DNA from: Halobacillus mangrovi
GTDB lineage: Bacteria > Bacillota > Bacilli > Bacillales > Halobacillaceae
Direction of reading: 5' to 3'
Assembly (NCBI RefSeq): GCF_002097535.1
Contig: NZ_CP020772.1
Span: forward strand, 1,426,001-1,490,000
Length of the DNA stretch: 64,000 bases
Below, one piece after another: positions 1 to 10,937 of the stretch. The notes beneath the pieces are model-generated. The model made no database searches. It was not told the origin of the DNA and worked only from the letters and a program-made list of their open reading frames with translations. The first letter of the stretch is position 1, and each line of letters starts with the position of its first letter. Both the position numbers and the translations under genes were made by a program.

Positions 1-1
1 A

Positions 2-1174
2 AAAGCAAATGGTGACAAAGCTGTTCTCGCTTATACAGAGAAATTTGATGCCGTCCAATTGGAAGACTATAAAGTGACGAAAGAAGAGATGGAAGACGCT
101 TTTGCTTCTGTGGATGGTGAATTCGTAGAGATTTTAGAGGAAGCCGCTGCTAATATTCGTTCGTTTCACCAAAAGCAATCTTCTCAGTCATGGTTTGATA
201 CCTCAGAAGACGGAACGGTTCTGGGACAAAAAATTACGCCCCTTGAGGCGGCAGGTGTCTACGTTCCGGGTGGTACAGCTGCCTATCCTTCTTCTGTATT
301 TATGAACGTTATCCCTGCCCAGGTGGCTGGAGTCGAGCGTGTTGTTATGGTAACCCCTCCAGGAAAAGATGGAAAAGTACCAGATGGCGTTCTGTTAGCG
401 GCTCATATTTTAGGTGTCGCAGACGTGTACAAAGTAGGCGGAGCTCAAGCGATTGCTGCTTTAGCCTATGGAACAGAAACCGTTCCTGCTGTGGATAAGA
501 TCACAGGTCCAGGAAATGTCTTCGTTGCTTTAGCAAAACGTGAAGTTTTTGGTGATGTAGATATCGATATGATTGCGGGACCAAGCGAAATTGCTGTGCT
601 TGCAGATGATACGGCAAAAGCTCATGAAGTTGCCGCTGATCTTTTGTCTCAAGCCGAGCATGACGCCCGTTCGTCCAGCGTTCTTGTCACGACAAGCCAA
701 GCACTTGCAGAAAACGTGCAGACAGAAGTAGAAGACCAACTAAAAAGCCTGCCTCGTGAAGACATCGCAAGAAGAAGTGTAGAAGACTATGGGATGATCA
801 TTGTTTGCGATACTTGGGAGGAAGCCATTGAGACCGTTAATGAGATCGCTCCCGAACACTTGGAAGTCATCACTGCTGATCCCATACAGGAATTAGGAAA
901 AATTAAGCATGCGGGTGCAATTTTTCTCGGCCCTTACAGCAGTGAACCTGTAGGTGATTATTTTGCTGGACCAAACCACGTGCTTCCTACCAATGGAACC
1001 GCTCGTTTTTCCAGTCCTTTAAACGTCGATGATTTTGTGAAAAAATCCAGCGTAATCTCTTATAGTGCTCAAGCCTTACAGAAGAATGTAGATAAAATTG
1101 CTCGATTTGCGCGGTTGGAAGGGCTGGAGGCTCACGCTCGCGCAGTCGAAACGCGCAAGGAGCGATGGAAATGA
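2..1174 (+). CDS. hisD: Histidinol dehydrogenase, 5'-truncated
   Basis: Catalyses the last two steps of histidine synthesis: NAD-dependent oxidation of L-histidinol to L-histidine, with a zinc ion at the active site. The reading frame is open from base 2, so the N-terminus lies outside the window; about 390 residues remain of a family that is usually about 430. Recognisable blocks are the [14 protein letters not shown] region, [26 protein letters not shown] (metal and substrate binding), PEHLE and GPNHVLPT near the C-terminus. The stop codon overlaps the hisB start in an ATGA, which suggests translational coupling within one his operon. Identification is secure; only the missing start is uncertain. 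Confidence 0.97.
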   Translation, partial: KANGDKAVLAYTEKFDAVQLEDYKVTKEEMEDAFASVDGEFVEILEEAAANIRSFHQKQSSQSWFDTSEDGTVLGQKITPLEAAGVYVPGGTAAYPSSVFMNVIPAQVAGVERVVMVTPPGKDGKVPDGVLLAAHILGVADVYKVGGAQAIAALAYGTETVPAVDKITGPGNVFVALAKREVFGDVDIDMIAGPSEIAVLADDTAKAHEVAADLLSQAEHDARSSSVLVTTSQALAENVQTEVEDQLKSLPREDIARRSVEDYGMIIVCDTWEEAIETVNEIAPEHLEVITADPIQELGKIKHAGAIFLGPYSSEPVGDYFAGPNHVLPTNGTARFSSPLNVDDFVKKSSVISYSAQALQKNVDKIARFARLEGLEAHARAVETRKERWK

Positions 1175-1764
1175 CCAAGGAACGAACGGCAGAAATCAAA
1201 CGAAAAACAAGAGAAACGGACATTGAATTAGAGCTTGCGATTGATGGACAGGGAAGCGCTGATCTTGATGTCCAGACTCCTTTTCTTGCTCATATGTTAG
1301 AGCTTTTTTCAAAGCACGGATTGTTTGATCTAAACGTAAGAGGCTATGGTGATGTCGAAGTGGACGACCATCACTTAACGGAAGACATCGGCATTTGTCT
1401 TGGACAGGCCCTGCGTCAAGCCGTAGGAGATAAATATGGGATGAAGCGCTACGGTTCGATGACATTGCCCATGGACGAAACCCTCGTGACCGTGGCTGTT
1501 GACTTGAGTGACCGGCCACATTTGGAATGGAGAGCAGAGCTGCCAAAAGATCGCGTAGGAACTTTTGATACGGAGAATGTGCACGAATTTTTCTGGAAGC
1601 TTGCCGTAGAGGCGCGCATGAATTTACATATTGTGCTGCATCACGGTCACAACACACATCACATCATTGAGGCTATGTTCAAAGCGCTCGCACGGGCTTT
1701 GGATGAAGCGACTCAGATTGATCCGCGTGTTAAAGGAGTACCGAGTACGAAAGGGAGTTTGTAA
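1171..1764 (+). CDS. hisB: Imidazoleglycerol-phosphate dehydratase
   Basis: Dehydrates imidazole glycerol phosphate to imidazole acetol phosphate, a manganese-dependent step of histidine synthesis. The 197-residue length is that of the single-function bacterial enzyme. Metal-binding histidine clusters are visible as [10 protein letters not shown] and HHGHNTHH, and the C-terminal KGVPSTKG ends as usual. I chose ATG at 1171 rather than 1165 because AAGGAG at 1157-1162 lies 8 bases before it but only 2 bases before 1165, and because the family typically begins close to this point. It overlaps the hisD stop by four bases and the hisH start by one base. Confidence 0.97.
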   Translation: MTKERTAEIKRKTRETDIELELAIDGQGSADLDVQTPFLAHMLELFSKHGLFDLNVRGYGDVEVDDHHLTEDIGICLGQALRQAVGDKYGMKRYGSMTLPMDETLVTVAVDLSDRPHLEWRAELPKDRVGTFDTENVHEFFWKLAVEARMNLHIVLHHGHNTHHIIEAMFKALARALDEATQIDPRVKGVPSTKGSL

Positions 1765-2393
1765 TGATTGGCATCATTGATTACGGAATGGGTAATTTAT
1801 TCAGTGTTTCAAAAGCTTTAGAGCGATTAGATGTACCTTATAAGATGGGAGACCGCCCTGAGAAGATTGAAGACTGCGATGGTTACATCCTGCCTGGAGT
1901 CGGTGCTTTTCCTGATGCAATGAAAGCTTTGGAAGAACATGGCTTTATCCCTTTTATCAAAGAGAAAGCAGCAATGGGGGTCCCGATCTACGGCATTTGC
2001 TTAGGGATGCAGCTGCTATTTGAAGCGAGTGAAGAAGGCGGGGAAACAGAAGGACTGGGATTGTTTCCAGGTAAGATTGTCAGGTTTCCTGGGGTAGATG
2101 AGCAAGGCAGAAAGTACAAAGTTCCCCATATGGGATGGAACAAGCTAGATATACATCAGCCGGATCAGCCTTTAATGACGGATGTCGGTAATGACTATGT
2201 GTACTTTGTCCACTCATTCGTGGTTCAAACAGAGGATGAGTCGATCCTTTATGCAACCGCCGATTATCATCTTGATGTCCCGGCCATCATTGGAAGGGAT
2301 CAATTAGTAGCCAGTCAGTTCCACCCTGAAAAAAGCGGAAAACCAGGGATGCAGCTATTAGAAAACTTTTGTAAAGTAATGGTCAAACAGTGA
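1764..2393 (+). CDS. hisH: Imidazole glycerol phosphate synthase, glutaminase subunit
   Basis: Class I glutamine amidotransferase that releases ammonia from glutamine and channels it to HisF. Its 209 residues include the opening [10 protein letters not shown], the nucleophile-elbow [10 protein letters not shown] with the catalytic Cys, and the His/Glu pair in SQFHPEKSG near the C-terminus. The start codon shares one base with the hisB stop. HisA lies between hisH and hisF, the usual order in Bacillus his operons. The partner cyclase is two genes downstream, so the complete heterodimer is encoded here. Confidence 0.97.
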   Translation: MIGIIDYGMGNLFSVSKALERLDVPYKMGDRPEKIEDCDGYILPGVGAFPDAMKALEEHGFIPFIKEKAAMGVPIYGICLGMQLLFEASEEGGETEGLGLFPGKIVRFPGVDEQGRKYKVPHMGWNKLDIHQPDQPLMTDVGNDYVYFVHSFVVQTEDESILYATADYHLDVPAIIGRDQLVASQFHPEKSGKPGMQLLENFCKVMVKQ

Positions 2394-2404
2394 GGAGTTT
2401 TACG

Positions 2405-3136
2405 ATGAGTTTTACTATCTACCCAGCCATCGATATGAGAGATGGCAGATGTGTCCGTTTAGAACAAGGGGATTTTAATAAAGAGACCGTTTATGGAGAA
2501 AATCCATTTGAGGTAGCTAAAGAGTTTGCTGAAACCGGAGCTTCCTGGATTCATATGGTGGATCTTGACGGAGCCAAAGCAGGTTCAAAACAAAATGCCG
2601 AACATGTTCTTCGTGTAGCTAAGGAACTAGATTGCAAAGTTCAAATCGGAGGAGGCATCCGTTCTGAAGAGGATGTCCGCTTTTATTTAGACCAGGGGGT
2701 TGACCGGGTTATTATCGGTTCCCTGGCTGTGAAAGACATCGAAATGACCAAACACCTGCTTCGTCAATACGGCGACCAAATTGCGATTGGCCTCGATGCC
2801 CGTGACGGGTACGTATCTACAGCGGGTTGGCTTGAAAAGTCAGAGATCCAGGCTGTAGATCTTGGACTGGAATTGGCAGAGGCAGGCGCAACAACGTTCA
2901 TTTATACGGATATAGCTAAGGACGGCATGTTGTCAGGCCCGAATGTAAAAGAAATTGTCAGATTAGGGGAAGTCACAGGAGTTAACGTTATCGCTTCAGG
3001 AGGAATTCAGGGTCTAGAGGACCTTTACAAGCTGAAGGAATATAAAGATCAGCACGTCATTGGTTCGATTGTTGGAAAAGCACTATATTCGAAACGCTTT
3101 ACCTTGGCTGAAGCCTTAGAAGTGGAGGGAAGCTGA
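2405..3136 (+). CDS. hisA: ProFAR isomerase (phosphoribosylformimino-5-aminoimidazole carboxamide ribotide isomerase)
   Basis: Performs the Amadori rearrangement of ProFAR to PRFAR. The protein is a single (beta/alpha)8 barrel of 243 residues. The N-terminal catalytic Asp is in YPAIDMRDG and the second half has [15 protein letters not shown]; the phosphate-binding loops GGGIR and ASGGIQG are typical of the HisA/HisF fold. The frame is open from a GTG at 2390, but ATG at 2405 is preferred because GAGGAG lies directly upstream at a normal distance and the protein then begins [10 protein letters not shown]. Its stop overlaps the hisF start by one base. Confidence 0.96.
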   Translation: MSFTIYPAIDMRDGRCVRLEQGDFNKETVYGENPFEVAKEFAETGASWIHMVDLDGAKAGSKQNAEHVLRVAKELDCKVQIGGGIRSEEDVRFYLDQGVDRVIIGSLAVKDIEMTKHLLRQYGDQIAIGLDARDGYVSTAGWLEKSEIQAVDLGLELAEAGATTFIYTDIAKDGMLSGPNVKEIVRLGEVTGVNVIASGGIQGLEDLYKLKEYKDQHVIGSIVGKALYSKRFTLAEALEVEGS

Positions 3137-3894
3137 TGTTGTCGAAACGAATCATTCCATGCTTGGATGTGAAAGAGGGCCGCGTTGTCAAAGGAATTCA
3201 ATTCGTCGATATAAGAGACGCAGGAGATCCTGTTGAACTGGCTAAAGTATATGATGAGCAGGGTGCAGATGAGCTGGTATTCCTTGATATTTCAGCTACA
3301 CATGAAGGGAAAAAGACAATGATTGATGTCGTTCGTGCCGTTGCTTCGGAGCTCGCGATTCCATTCACAGTCGGAGGCGGGATCCGGACACTAGAGGATA
3401 TTAAGGAAACGTTGCGGAACGGAGCAGACAAAGTTTCGTTGAATTCTGCCGCTGTCAAAAGACCCGAACTCGTTACCGAAGGGGCGGACTATTTTGGCAG
3501 TCAATGCATCGTTGTAGCCATTGATGCTCGCTATGATGAAGAACAAGGAACTTGGATCGTTTATACACATGGCGGCCGGACGGCAACAGATTGGAAAGTA
3601 ACGGACTGGGCTCAGGAAGCTGTGCGTTTAGGTGCTGGAGAAATTTTATTAACTTCTATGAATCAAGATGGAGCGAAAACAGGATTTGATCTTCCTCTGT
3701 TAAAAGCAGTACAAGAAGTTGTTCAAGTACCTGTGATCGCATCTGGTGGAGCGGGTAAGAGCGAACACTTCTATGAAGTGTTCACAGAAGTAGATGCAGA
3801 CGCTGCTTTAGCTGCTTCTATTTTTCACTATAAAGAAACATCGGTAGAAAGTGTAAAAGGGTACCTTAGTGAGAAAGGAGTTGTCGTACGATGA
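3136..3894 (+). CDS. hisF: Imidazole glycerol phosphate synthase, cyclase subunit
   Basis: Uses ammonia from HisH to convert PRFAR to imidazole glycerol phosphate and AICAR. It is a 252-residue (beta/alpha)8 barrel beginning [20 protein letters not shown], with the first catalytic Asp in IPCLDV and the second in [13 protein letters not shown]. Phosphate loops GGGIRTLED and [11 protein letters not shown] are intact. The gene overlaps hisI by four bases, so the stop and start are coupled. Sequence and context agree completely. Confidence 0.97.
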   Translation: MLSKRIIPCLDVKEGRVVKGIQFVDIRDAGDPVELAKVYDEQGADELVFLDISATHEGKKTMIDVVRAVASELAIPFTVGGGIRTLEDIKETLRNGADKVSLNSAAVKRPELVTEGADYFGSQCIVVAIDARYDEEQGTWIVYTHGGRTATDWKVTDWAQEAVRLGAGEILLTSMNQDGAKTGFDLPLLKAVQEVVQVPVIASGGAGKSEHFYEVFTEVDADAALAASIFHYKETSVESVKGYLSEKGVVVR

Positions 3895-4514
3895 ATATAG
3901 ATGAGATTAAGTTTGATGAAAAAGGGCTCGTTCCAGCGATCGTGCAGGACGCACGCTCGAAGGCAGTGCTTACACTCGCTTACATGAATGAGGAGTCTTT
4001 GAGAAAAACCCTTGAAATGAAAGAAACGGTCTTCTTCAGCCGTTCCCGCCAGGAATTGTGGCATAAGGGCGAGACCTCCGGAAACACCCAAAAGGTTACT
4101 GATCTCCGATATGATTGTGACCAGGATGCTATCCTTGTAGAAGTTATTCCTGCAGGTCCTGCCTGTCATAAGGGAGATTACAGTTGTTTTTCTGAATCCC
4201 TCATGGAAGAAAATACGGAACCGAAAGAGAACCGTTATCAAATTATCGATCAACTTCAGGAAGTACTTGCTGAGCGAAAGGCTGAACTTCCGGAGGGTTC
4301 CTACACTGCTCAATTGTTTCAGGAAGGTGTTGATCGGATAGCGAAAAAAATCGGAGAGGAAGCAGGCGAAGTTATTATTGCAGCAAAAAATGATGACCCA
4401 GAGGAATTGGCTTTAGAGTCGGCGGACTTACTCTTCCACTTATTAATGCTCTTAACGGACCGAAATGTTCCGCTTGATAACGTATTATCTGTTCTCGAAC
4501 GACGACATTCATAA
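3891..4514 (+). CDS. hisI: Bifunctional phosphoribosyl-AMP cyclohydrolase / phosphoribosyl-ATP pyrophosphatase
   Basis: Catalyses the second and third steps of histidine synthesis. Residues 1 to about 110 form the cyclohydrolase (HisI) domain, with [18 protein letters not shown], the metal-site YDCDQDA and a Cys pair in [12 protein letters not shown]. Residues from about 115 form the pyrophosphohydrolase (HisE) domain, an all-alpha MazG-like unit with [14 protein letters not shown] and [10 protein letters not shown]. The 207-residue length fits the fused enzyme. It is the last his gene; no clear hairpin terminator follows, and an extended -10 (TGTTATACT, 4554-4562) for the next gene lies 40 bases downstream. 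Confidence 0.97.
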   Translation: MNIDEIKFDEKGLVPAIVQDARSKAVLTLAYMNEESLRKTLEMKETVFFSRSRQELWHKGETSGNTQKVTDLRYDCDQDAILVEVIPAGPACHKGDYSCFSESLMEENTEPKENRYQIIDQLQEVLAERKAELPEGSYTAQLFQEGVDRIAKKIGEEAGEVIIAAKNDDPEELALESADLLFHLLMLLTDRNVPLDNVLSVLERRHS

Positions 4515-4603
4515 AAATTTGACATGTTTCTCCTATTTCTAAAGCTTTATCTATGTTATACTCCATTATTAGTGAGATCTGTTACGGAAATAGGGGGACA
4601 GTC

Positions 4604-5626
4604 ATGACGACATCACTAAACAGTACAGTAGCGGAAGATAACACAAACATCATTCCATTTATACCGTCCGGAAAATTCTATTTTTCCCACGGTATACAAG
4701 CCTTCCAAAAACGTCGTTTTAACGCTGCTGTCAAATGGCTGAAAAAAGCAATAGAAACTGCTCCAGATGAGCCCTTGTATCCTTGCCAACTTTCTGTTGT
4801 CTATACGGAAGTTGGTTCTTATCATGCCGCAAATCAACTGTTAACAGAAGTATTAGCGAAGTTCGGTAAGGAATATGTGGACTGCTACTACTTGATGGCT
4901 AACAATTATGCGCACCTGGGCTTATTGAATGATGCAAAAAAATATGTAGAAACGTATCTTGAGCAGCAAGAAGATGGCGAGTTTGAAGAAGCTGCCAACC
5001 AATTACTGGAGATGCTTAACTCGCTTGAGGAAAGTGAAGACGAGGACGAAGATGACTGGGCGTTTGATGACGAAGATGAACTTTTAGTCTACCAAGAGAC
5101 CGCCTTTTATCATCTGGAGCATGAGGAGTGGGAGCACGCACTCACTGTCCTCCAAGAAATGATGCAATTGTTTCCTGAATTCAAGCTGGCAAAGCATAAA
5201 TATGCGTATGCCCTATTTATGAATGGTGAACAGCAGGAAGCTATGGATATCGAAGAAGAATGGCTGGAAAAGAATCCAGGCAATATTCAAAGTCACGTAA
5301 ATCTAGCAACCTTTCTTTTAAAGCAAGGATTGAAAGAAAAAGCTCACGTTCATATTGAACTTTTGAAGAACGTATTCCCTATGCATGAACAGCAGAAGTT
5401 AGCTGTAGCCGAAACGCTGGCAAGAGCTGGACTGTATCAAGAAGCAGTCGAGCGTTTTAACGTGCTAAGGGATAAACAAGTTGTTCGACGGAGAGTCTAT
5501 TATAAATGGTATAGTATTGCCGCTTACCATACAGGAAATCCATCGAAAGCTTTAACCCTATGGGAGAAGGGCTGCCAGCAGTTCCCCTCTTTGAGTAAGG
5601 AAGGCGGACCTTGGATGGAGCAGTAA
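4604..5626 (+). CDS. yvcD: Tetratricopeptide-repeat protein (YvcD-like)
   Basis: A 340-residue soluble protein made of TPR-type helical hairpins, for example FSHGIQAFQKRRFNAAVKW at about residues 27-45 and repeats of the form A..YHLEHEEWEHAL and ALFMNGEQQEAM. A very acidic linker (about residues 145-165, ESEDEDEDD) separates two TPR blocks. No signal peptide or enzyme motif is seen. The frame is open from 4553 but ATG at 4604 has AGGGGG at 4592-4597 and is preferred. The position between hisI and trxB matches yvcD of Bacillus subtilis, whose function I do not know; a scaffold role is only what the repeat type suggests. Confidence 0.85.
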   Translation: MTTSLNSTVAEDNTNIIPFIPSGKFYFSHGIQAFQKRRFNAAVKWLKKAIETAPDEPLYPCQLSVVYTEVGSYHAANQLLTEVLAKFGKEYVDCYYLMANNYAHLGLLNDAKKYVETYLEQQEDGEFEEAANQLLEMLNSLEESEDEDEDDWAFDDEDELLVYQETAFYHLEHEEWEHALTVLQEMMQLFPEFKLAKHKYAYALFMNGEQQEAMDIEEEWLEKNPGNIQSHVNLATFLLKQGLKEKAHVHIELLKNVFPMHEQQKLAVAETLARAGLYQEAVERFNVLRDKQVVRRRVYYKWYSIAAYHTGNPSKALTLWEKGCQQFPSLSKEGGPWMEQ

Positions 5627-5686
5627 TCAACGGGCAGCTATTTGCTTATTGAAATACGACAATCTTTCAACTATTAAAGGTTATTA

Positions 5687-5806
5687 GACAAGCAGCTTCA
5701 TGGGCAAAGACCAAGCCTATTGCGTTGCTTGTCTTATGCTTGTCGAGGAACCTTAAGAGTAGGGTCAGTTCGATGTTGGCACAGGACGTGCCGATCTTAA
5801 TCGAAC
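5687..5806 (+). other. Nested inverted-repeat element, candidate structured RNA
   Basis: The 311-base gap between the TPR gene and trxB is not empty. GACAAGCAGC (5687-5696) can pair with GTTGCTTGTC (5724-5733) using one G-U pair. Next, GTTCGAT (5768-5774) pairs perfectly with ATCGAAC (5800-5806), and inside it GGCAC (5778-5782) pairs with GTGCC (5788-5792) around an AGGAC loop. There is no T-run, so it is not a plain terminator. I have an impression of having seen similar GGCACAGGACGTGCC blocks in other Bacillaceae, but I cannot verify this here. Confidence 0.5.
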
Positions 5807-5931
5807 TTCATACCTTTCCCAGCCCCCTCTGCACTTTTCGTTTTAAGCACATTAATGGACGGTTTTCGTATGATTTACTATGATATGTACATGAAAATAA
5901 CAACTTAGATAAAGGTAGTTGTAAGGAGTGA

Positions 5932-6891
<960 letters not shown>

Positions 6892-6992
6892 AAGTCATTA
6901 CATTTTAACTCTGCTGTAACACGGGTGAAACAATTATCAGTTAAAATGAAAATGATTAATTGACCCCCTTTTAATAGATAGATCTCTATTAG

Positions 6993-7023
6993 CACAGGTG
7001 CTTATCACCTGTGTCTTTTTTTT
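6993..7023 (+). terminator. Rho-independent terminator after trxB
   Basis: CACAGGTG (6993-7000) pairs perfectly with CACCTGTG (7006-7013) around a 5-base loop and is followed by TC and an unbroken run of eight or nine T. Confidence 0.9.
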
Positions 7024-7121
7024 GTGCTTTTTGAAAGAGTCAATCATAATATTGTAGGGTTTCGTATATTCATTGTATAATGGGTAAAGATGCCCTCTAG
7101 ATAGAAAATGAGGTGACAGCC

Positions 7122-7589
7122 TTGCAACGTGTATCAAATTGTATATTAAGAGTGAATGATCATGTATTAATGTTGAAGAAACCGAGAAGGGGCTGGTACG
7201 TAGCTCCTGGCGGTAAAATGGAGGCAGGAGAAAATATTAAAGATTCTGCTATCCGAGAATTCCAAGAAGAAACTGGACTTCTTATCGAAAACCCAGAGTT
7301 AAGAGGATCTTTCACTTTTGTCATGCGTGAAGATCAGCAGACGAAGCAGGAATGGATGATGTTCACGTTTTACAGCACATCTTATTCCGGTGACTTATTA
7401 GAAGTAAGTGAAGAAGGAGAATTGGAATGGGTTCCTGTTGAGGAAGTGCTGACAAAGCCGATGGCAGAGGGCGATCGGCATATATTCAGGCACATTCTAA
7501 ACAGTGATGAGCAAGTTTATGGAACATTTGTATATACGACGGATTTCAAACTGATTGACCAGGATGTAGATCCGTCACGACCTGACTAA
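7122..7589 (+). CDS. yvcI: Nudix hydrolase (YvcI-like)
   Basis: Hydrolyses a nucleoside diphosphate linked to another group; the actual substrate cannot be read from sequence. The Nudix box is intact: GKMEAGE, seven residues, then [10 protein letters not shown], with the metal-binding REXXEE core. The 155-residue protein begins MQRVSNC when the TTG at 7122 is used; GAGGTG at 7110-7115 is 6 bases upstream. A GTG at 7113 would add three residues but overlaps the ribosome site. It opens the conserved yvcI-rapZ-yvcK-whiA-crh string, with 16 bases to rapZ, so co-transcription is likely. Confidence 0.9.
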   Translation: MQRVSNCILRVNDHVLMLKKPRRGWYVAPGGKMEAGENIKDSAIREFQEETGLLIENPELRGSFTFVMREDQQTKQEWMMFTFYSTSYSGDLLEVSEEGELEWVPVEEVLTKPMAEGDRHIFRHILNSDEQVYGTFVYTTDFKLIDQDVDPSRPD

Positions 7590-7605
7590 TGAGGAGCGAT
7601 CGAGG

Positions 7606-8490
7606 ATGCGAGAAGATGCGAACAATACTCAATTAGTAATTATTACTGGTATGTCAGGAGCAGGAAAGACCGTAGCCGTTCAAAGCTTTGAAGACCTCGG
7701 TTTTTTTTGTGTGGACAATCTCCCGCCTGCTCTATTACCGAAATTCCTGGAATTGATGAAGGATTCTACGAACAACATTCAAAATGTCGCCTTGGTGATG
7801 GACTTAAGAGGAAGAGAGTTTTTTGAATCGCTTTTTGATTCTTTAGATCGTCTTGGAAAAGAAGAATGGATTCAAGAACATATTTTGTTCCTGGATGCTG
7901 AGGATCAGTCGCTTGTATCCCGTTACAAAGAAACTCGACGCTCACACCCGCTCGCGAAAGAAGGATTGCCATTAGAAGGAATTCGTAAGGAGCGCAGACT
8001 GCTTGATGAACTGAGAGGGCGCTCTCAAACAATCATTGATACAACTAGTCTCAAGCCGAAAGAGCTTCGCGAGAGAATTATTGAACGGTATCGTCAGCAA
8101 GAGCAGCAGGTATTTTCTGTCCAGATGGTCTCCTTTGGATTTAAATACGGAGTACCGATCGATGCTGATTTAATGTTCGATGTCCGTTTCTTGCCCAATC
8201 CTCACTATGTGGAACACATGCGACCTTTGACAGGGTTGAATACGGAAGTATCATCGTACGTTTTCAAATGGTCAGATACGCAGAAGTTTTTAGAGAAGTT
8301 GAAAGATTTACTTCAGTTTATGCTTCCTCAATACAAGAAGGAAGGCAAGAGCCAGCTAGTTGTTGCGATCGGATGCACTGGCGGCCAGCACCGATCGGTA
8401 GCTTTAGCAGAATACTTGTGTGAGTATTTCGGCGGAGATTTTGTTACACATGTGACTCACAGAGATATAGATAAGAGAAAGGGTTTGTAA
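7606..8490 (+). CDS. rapZ: RapZ family nucleotide-binding protein (YvcJ)
   Basis: P-loop ATPase/GTPase of the RapZ/YvcJ family, 294 residues. The Walker A motif GMSGAGKT is at about residues 15-22, followed by [14 protein letters not shown], typical of the family; the C-terminal domain has [10 protein letters not shown], which in enterobacterial RapZ belongs to the RNA- and metabolite-binding half. In E. coli RapZ controls glmS through small RNAs; in Bacillus the protein is a GTPase/ATPase with a role in competence, so the E. coli role should not be assumed. It is followed after three bases by yvcK. Confidence 0.95.
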   Translation: MREDANNTQLVIITGMSGAGKTVAVQSFEDLGFFCVDNLPPALLPKFLELMKDSTNNIQNVALVMDLRGREFFESLFDSLDRLGKEEWIQEHILFLDAEDQSLVSRYKETRRSHPLAKEGLPLEGIRKERRLLDELRGRSQTIIDTTSLKPKELRERIIERYRQQEQQVFSVQMVSFGFKYGVPIDADLMFDVRFLPNPHYVEHMRPLTGLNTEVSSYVFKWSDTQKFLEKLKDLLQFMLPQYKKEGKSQLVVAIGCTGGQHRSVALAEYLCEYFGGDFVTHVTHRDIDKRKGL

Positions 8491-8493
8491 TCA

Positions 8494-9453
8494 ATGGCAA
8501 ATAAAGAGGAACCTCGTGTAGTCGTCGTTGGGGGAGGCACAGGTATGCCTGTTCTCCTCAGAGGACTAAAAAATTTGCCGATTGATCTGTCAGCTATCGT
8601 TACCGTTGCTGATGATGGAGGCAGTTCGGGAAGGCTTCGAACAGAAATGGCGATTCCTGCCCCTGGTGATATCCGCAATGTAGTAGCTGCCTTGTCGGAT
8701 GCTGAACCGATGCTGCTTGAGCTTTTTCAGCACCGTTTTGTCAGTAACAATGGCCCGAGCTTATCCGGACACTCCATGGGAAACCTGTTGCTTGCCGCTA
8801 TGGCATCGATGACAGGGGACTTTTATAAGGGAATAAAAGAAATCTCCAGGGTATTGAATGTCCGGGGGAACATTTATCCGATCGCAAATCATTCCATGAA
8901 CCTGCATGCGGAAATGGAAGACGGAACTGTTGTAACAGGAGAATCGAGTATTCCAAAGCAGAATAAACGCATTAAGCGAGTTTATGTCAGTCCAACTCCT
9001 GTACAGCCTCTGCCGGAAGCTGTGAATGCAATCAAGTCTGCCGATTTGATCGTAATTGCTCCAGGGAGTTTATACACAAGCATTATGCCGAACATTATTA
9101 TTCCTGAGATTGGACAGGCTCTCAGAGAAACAAAAGCACATGTCACTTACGTATGTAATGTCATGACGCAAAAAGGGGAAACATCCGGGTACACAGCCGG
9201 AGATCACTTGCAGGCTTTATTCGATCACGTCGGAAAAGGAGTCATTAATTCGATTGTCGTTCATAATAAGCCTATAGATCAAGGCCTCAAAAAAGCGTAT
9301 GCCCGTGAAAAAGCAGAGCCTGTCGTTTATGATATCGAGAGGGTCAAGTCTATGGGGATACAAGTTATAGAAGAAGACATCATAGACCATAGCCAGTCTA
9401 TGCTGCGTCACGATACAGATAAATTAGCAAAATTATTACACTCTATGCTATAA
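8494..9453 (+). CDS. yvcK: YvcK family gluconeogenesis / cell-shape factor
   Basis: YvcK/CofD-like protein of 319 residues. It begins with a Rossmann-type loop [17 protein letters not shown] and has [26 protein letters not shown] and [12 protein letters not shown], all hallmarks of the family. In Bacillus subtilis YvcK is needed for growth on gluconeogenic carbon sources and for normal cell shape, and it binds UDP-sugars. The C-terminal part has [17 protein letters not shown]. Three bases separate it from rapZ and 32 from whiA. A role together with Crh in carbon-flux control is plausible from context. Confidence 0.95.
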   Translation: MANKEEPRVVVVGGGTGMPVLLRGLKNLPIDLSAIVTVADDGGSSGRLRTEMAIPAPGDIRNVVAALSDAEPMLLELFQHRFVSNNGPSLSGHSMGNLLLAAMASMTGDFYKGIKEISRVLNVRGNIYPIANHSMNLHAEMEDGTVVTGESSIPKQNKRIKRVYVSPTPVQPLPEAVNAIKSADLIVIAPGSLYTSIMPNIIIPEIGQALRETKAHVTYVCNVMTQKGETSGYTAGDHLQALFDHVGKGVINSIVVHNKPIDQGLKKAYAREKAEPVVYDIERVKSMGIQVIEEDIIDHSQSMLRHDTDKLAKLLHSML

Positions 9454-9485
9454 AAGGAACACTTGGCCAGAGGGGGTGGACATCT

Positions 9486-10442
9486 ATGTCATTTGCATCA
9501 GAGATTAAAAAAGAACTGACAAACGTGGAAGCGGAAACGTGCTGCTTGGAGTCAGAACTTGCTGCACTTGTGAGGATGAACGGGACGTTTTCTTTATCCA
9601 ATCGAGAATATGTACTTGATGTACAAACTGAAAATGCAGCCATAGCAAGAAGAATCTATATGTTAATAAAAAAATTATATCCTTATCCTGTCGAACTGCT
9701 TGTTCGTAAAAAGATGAGGTTGAAAAAGAATAACGTTTATATTGTCAGAATGAAAGAGAAGGCGGACGAAGTACTAAATGATCTGGAAATACTCAATGGC
9801 CCTCTCTCTATCAACCCTGACATCCCTGAGAAATTCCTTCAAGATACATGTTGTAAGCGAGCTTATTTGAGAGGGGCTTTTCTAGCCGGAGGTTCCGTAA
9901 ACAATCCTGAGACGTCTTCTTATCACCTGGAGATCTATTCTTCTGATGAGGAACACAACGAGGCGTTGTGTAAGCTTATGAATCAATTCGGTCTTCATGC
10001 AAGGACGTTGAGTCGTAAGAAAGGATATATCACTTATTTGAAAGAAGCGGATAAAATTACCGAACTGATTAGTAATATCGGTGCTCATCAGGCTCTCTTC
10101 AAATTCGAGGACGTCCGTATTGTAAGGGATATGCGTAACTCGGTTAACCGCTTAGTCAATTGCGAAACAGCGAATTTAAATAAAACGATCGGTGCTGCTT
10201 TTAGACAAGTTGAAAATATCAAATTTATCGAAAGAACAGTTGGTCTTGAAGCCCTGCCGGATAAGCTACAGGAAATTGCGACCCTCAGGCTGCAATATCA
10301 GGAAGTTTCTCTAAAAGAACTTGGAGAATATGTATCTGGTTCCCCTATTAGTAAATCAGGCATTAATCATCGTCTTCGAAAAATAGATGAATTTGCTGAA
10401 AAAGTTCGACGTGGAGAAGTTACAGAAAACTCACGAAATTAA
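9486..10442 (+). CDS. whiA: DNA-binding protein WhiA
   Basis: WhiA combines an N-terminal LAGLIDADG homing-endonuclease-like fold (about residues 1-210, including [20 protein letters not shown]) with a C-terminal helix-turn-helix (about residues 225-310, with [26 protein letters not shown]). The nuclease is not expected to be active. In Bacillus WhiA influences cell division and chromosome segregation; in Streptomyces it is a sporulation regulator. The length of 318 residues is normal. A consensus-like GGGGGTGG precedes the ATG. It lies between yvcK and crh as in Bacillus. Confidence 0.96.
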   Translation: MSFASEIKKELTNVEAETCCLESELAALVRMNGTFSLSNREYVLDVQTENAAIARRIYMLIKKLYPYPVELLVRKKMRLKKNNVYIVRMKEKADEVLNDLEILNGPLSINPDIPEKFLQDTCCKRAYLRGAFLAGGSVNNPETSSYHLEIYSSDEEHNEALCKLMNQFGLHARTLSRKKGYITYLKEADKITELISNIGAHQALFKFEDVRIVRDMRNSVNRLVNCETANLNKTIGAAFRQVENIKFIERTVGLEALPDKLQEIATLRLQYQEVSLKELGEYVSGSPISKSGINHRLRKIDEFAEKVRRGEVTENSRN

Positions 10443-10485
10443 TGTTTTTCATTAGCTATTCATGCTATAATGGATTACAATTATT

Positions 10486-10514
10486 AACGCTTTCTATAAA
10501 ACGGAAGCGTTTTT
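10486..10514 (+). terminator. Terminator-like hairpin between whiA and crh
   Basis: AACGCTTTC (10486-10494) pairs with GGAAGCGTT (10503-10511) with one wobble pair, followed by TTTTC. An alternative hairpin, ACGGAAG (10501-10507) with CTTCCGT (10515-10521), uses the same bases, so the two structures exclude each other. An extended -10 (TGCTATAAT, 10463-10471) lies just upstream. Confidence 0.5.
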
Positions 10515-10578
10515 CTTCCGTATGTTATGAATGCGCTTTCCAAAGATTATGTTGTTGAAACAGAGAGGAGAATGATAG

Positions 10579-10833
10579 GTGATTGAACGGTCCATTACAG
10601 TAGAACTTGAAACAGGATTACAAGCACGACCTGCTGCCCAGTTCGTACAACAAGCCAATCGCTTCAGTTCAGATATTTTCATTGAAAAAGATGAGAAAAG
10701 AGTCAACGCTAAAAGTATTATGGGGTTGATGAGCCTAGCTGTCGGTACAGGTGAAGAAATCACATTAATTGCTGATGGCTCGGATGAAGAGACAGCTTTA
10801 GAAGAATTGTCTGCTTATGTAAAAGAGTCTTAA
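10579..10833 (+). CDS. crh: Catabolite repression HPr-like protein Crh
   Basis: HPr paralog that acts as a regulator but not as a phosphocarrier. The 84-residue sequence has Gln15 (TGLQARPAA) in place of the HPr active-site His, while Ser46 in NAKSIMGLMSL, the HPr-kinase target, is kept. In Bacillus, Crh phosphorylated at Ser46 is a co-repressor for CcpA. The start codon is GTG with GAGGAG upstream. The true HPr, with His15, is encoded at 23359-23625, so both paralogs are in this window. A bidirectional terminator follows. Confidence 0.97.
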   Translation: MIERSITVELETGLQARPAAQFVQQANRFSSDIFIEKDEKRVNAKSIMGLMSLAVGTGEEITLIADGSDEETALEELSAYVKES

Positions 10834-10896
10834 ATTTTTATCGTTATTTGTGAAAATATGAACGTAAAGTTTACGGGAACGTTCCCATAATATAAG

Positions 10897-10928
10897 AAAA
10901 ATCCGCTGTGACTACACAGCGGATTTTT
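10897..10928. terminator. Bidirectional terminator between crh and clpP
   Basis: AAAAATCCGCTGTG (10897-10910) is perfectly inverted by CACAGCGGATTTTT (10915-10928) around a four-base loop, so it has a T-run in both directions. It can serve crh (+) and clpP (-), which converge here. Confidence 0.93.
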
Positions 10929-10937
10929 ACGAACTAC

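Noticed and set aside
4519-4562. TTGACA at 4519-4524 as the -35 of the TPR gene promoter
   Set aside because: It is 32 bases from the extended -10 at 4554-4562, far too distant; only the extended -10 is credible.
5774-5900. Short frame starting ATGTTGGCACAGGACGTG that would encode MLAQDVPILIELH
   Set aside because: It begins inside the nested hairpin and has no ribosome site; the base pairing explains the sequence better.
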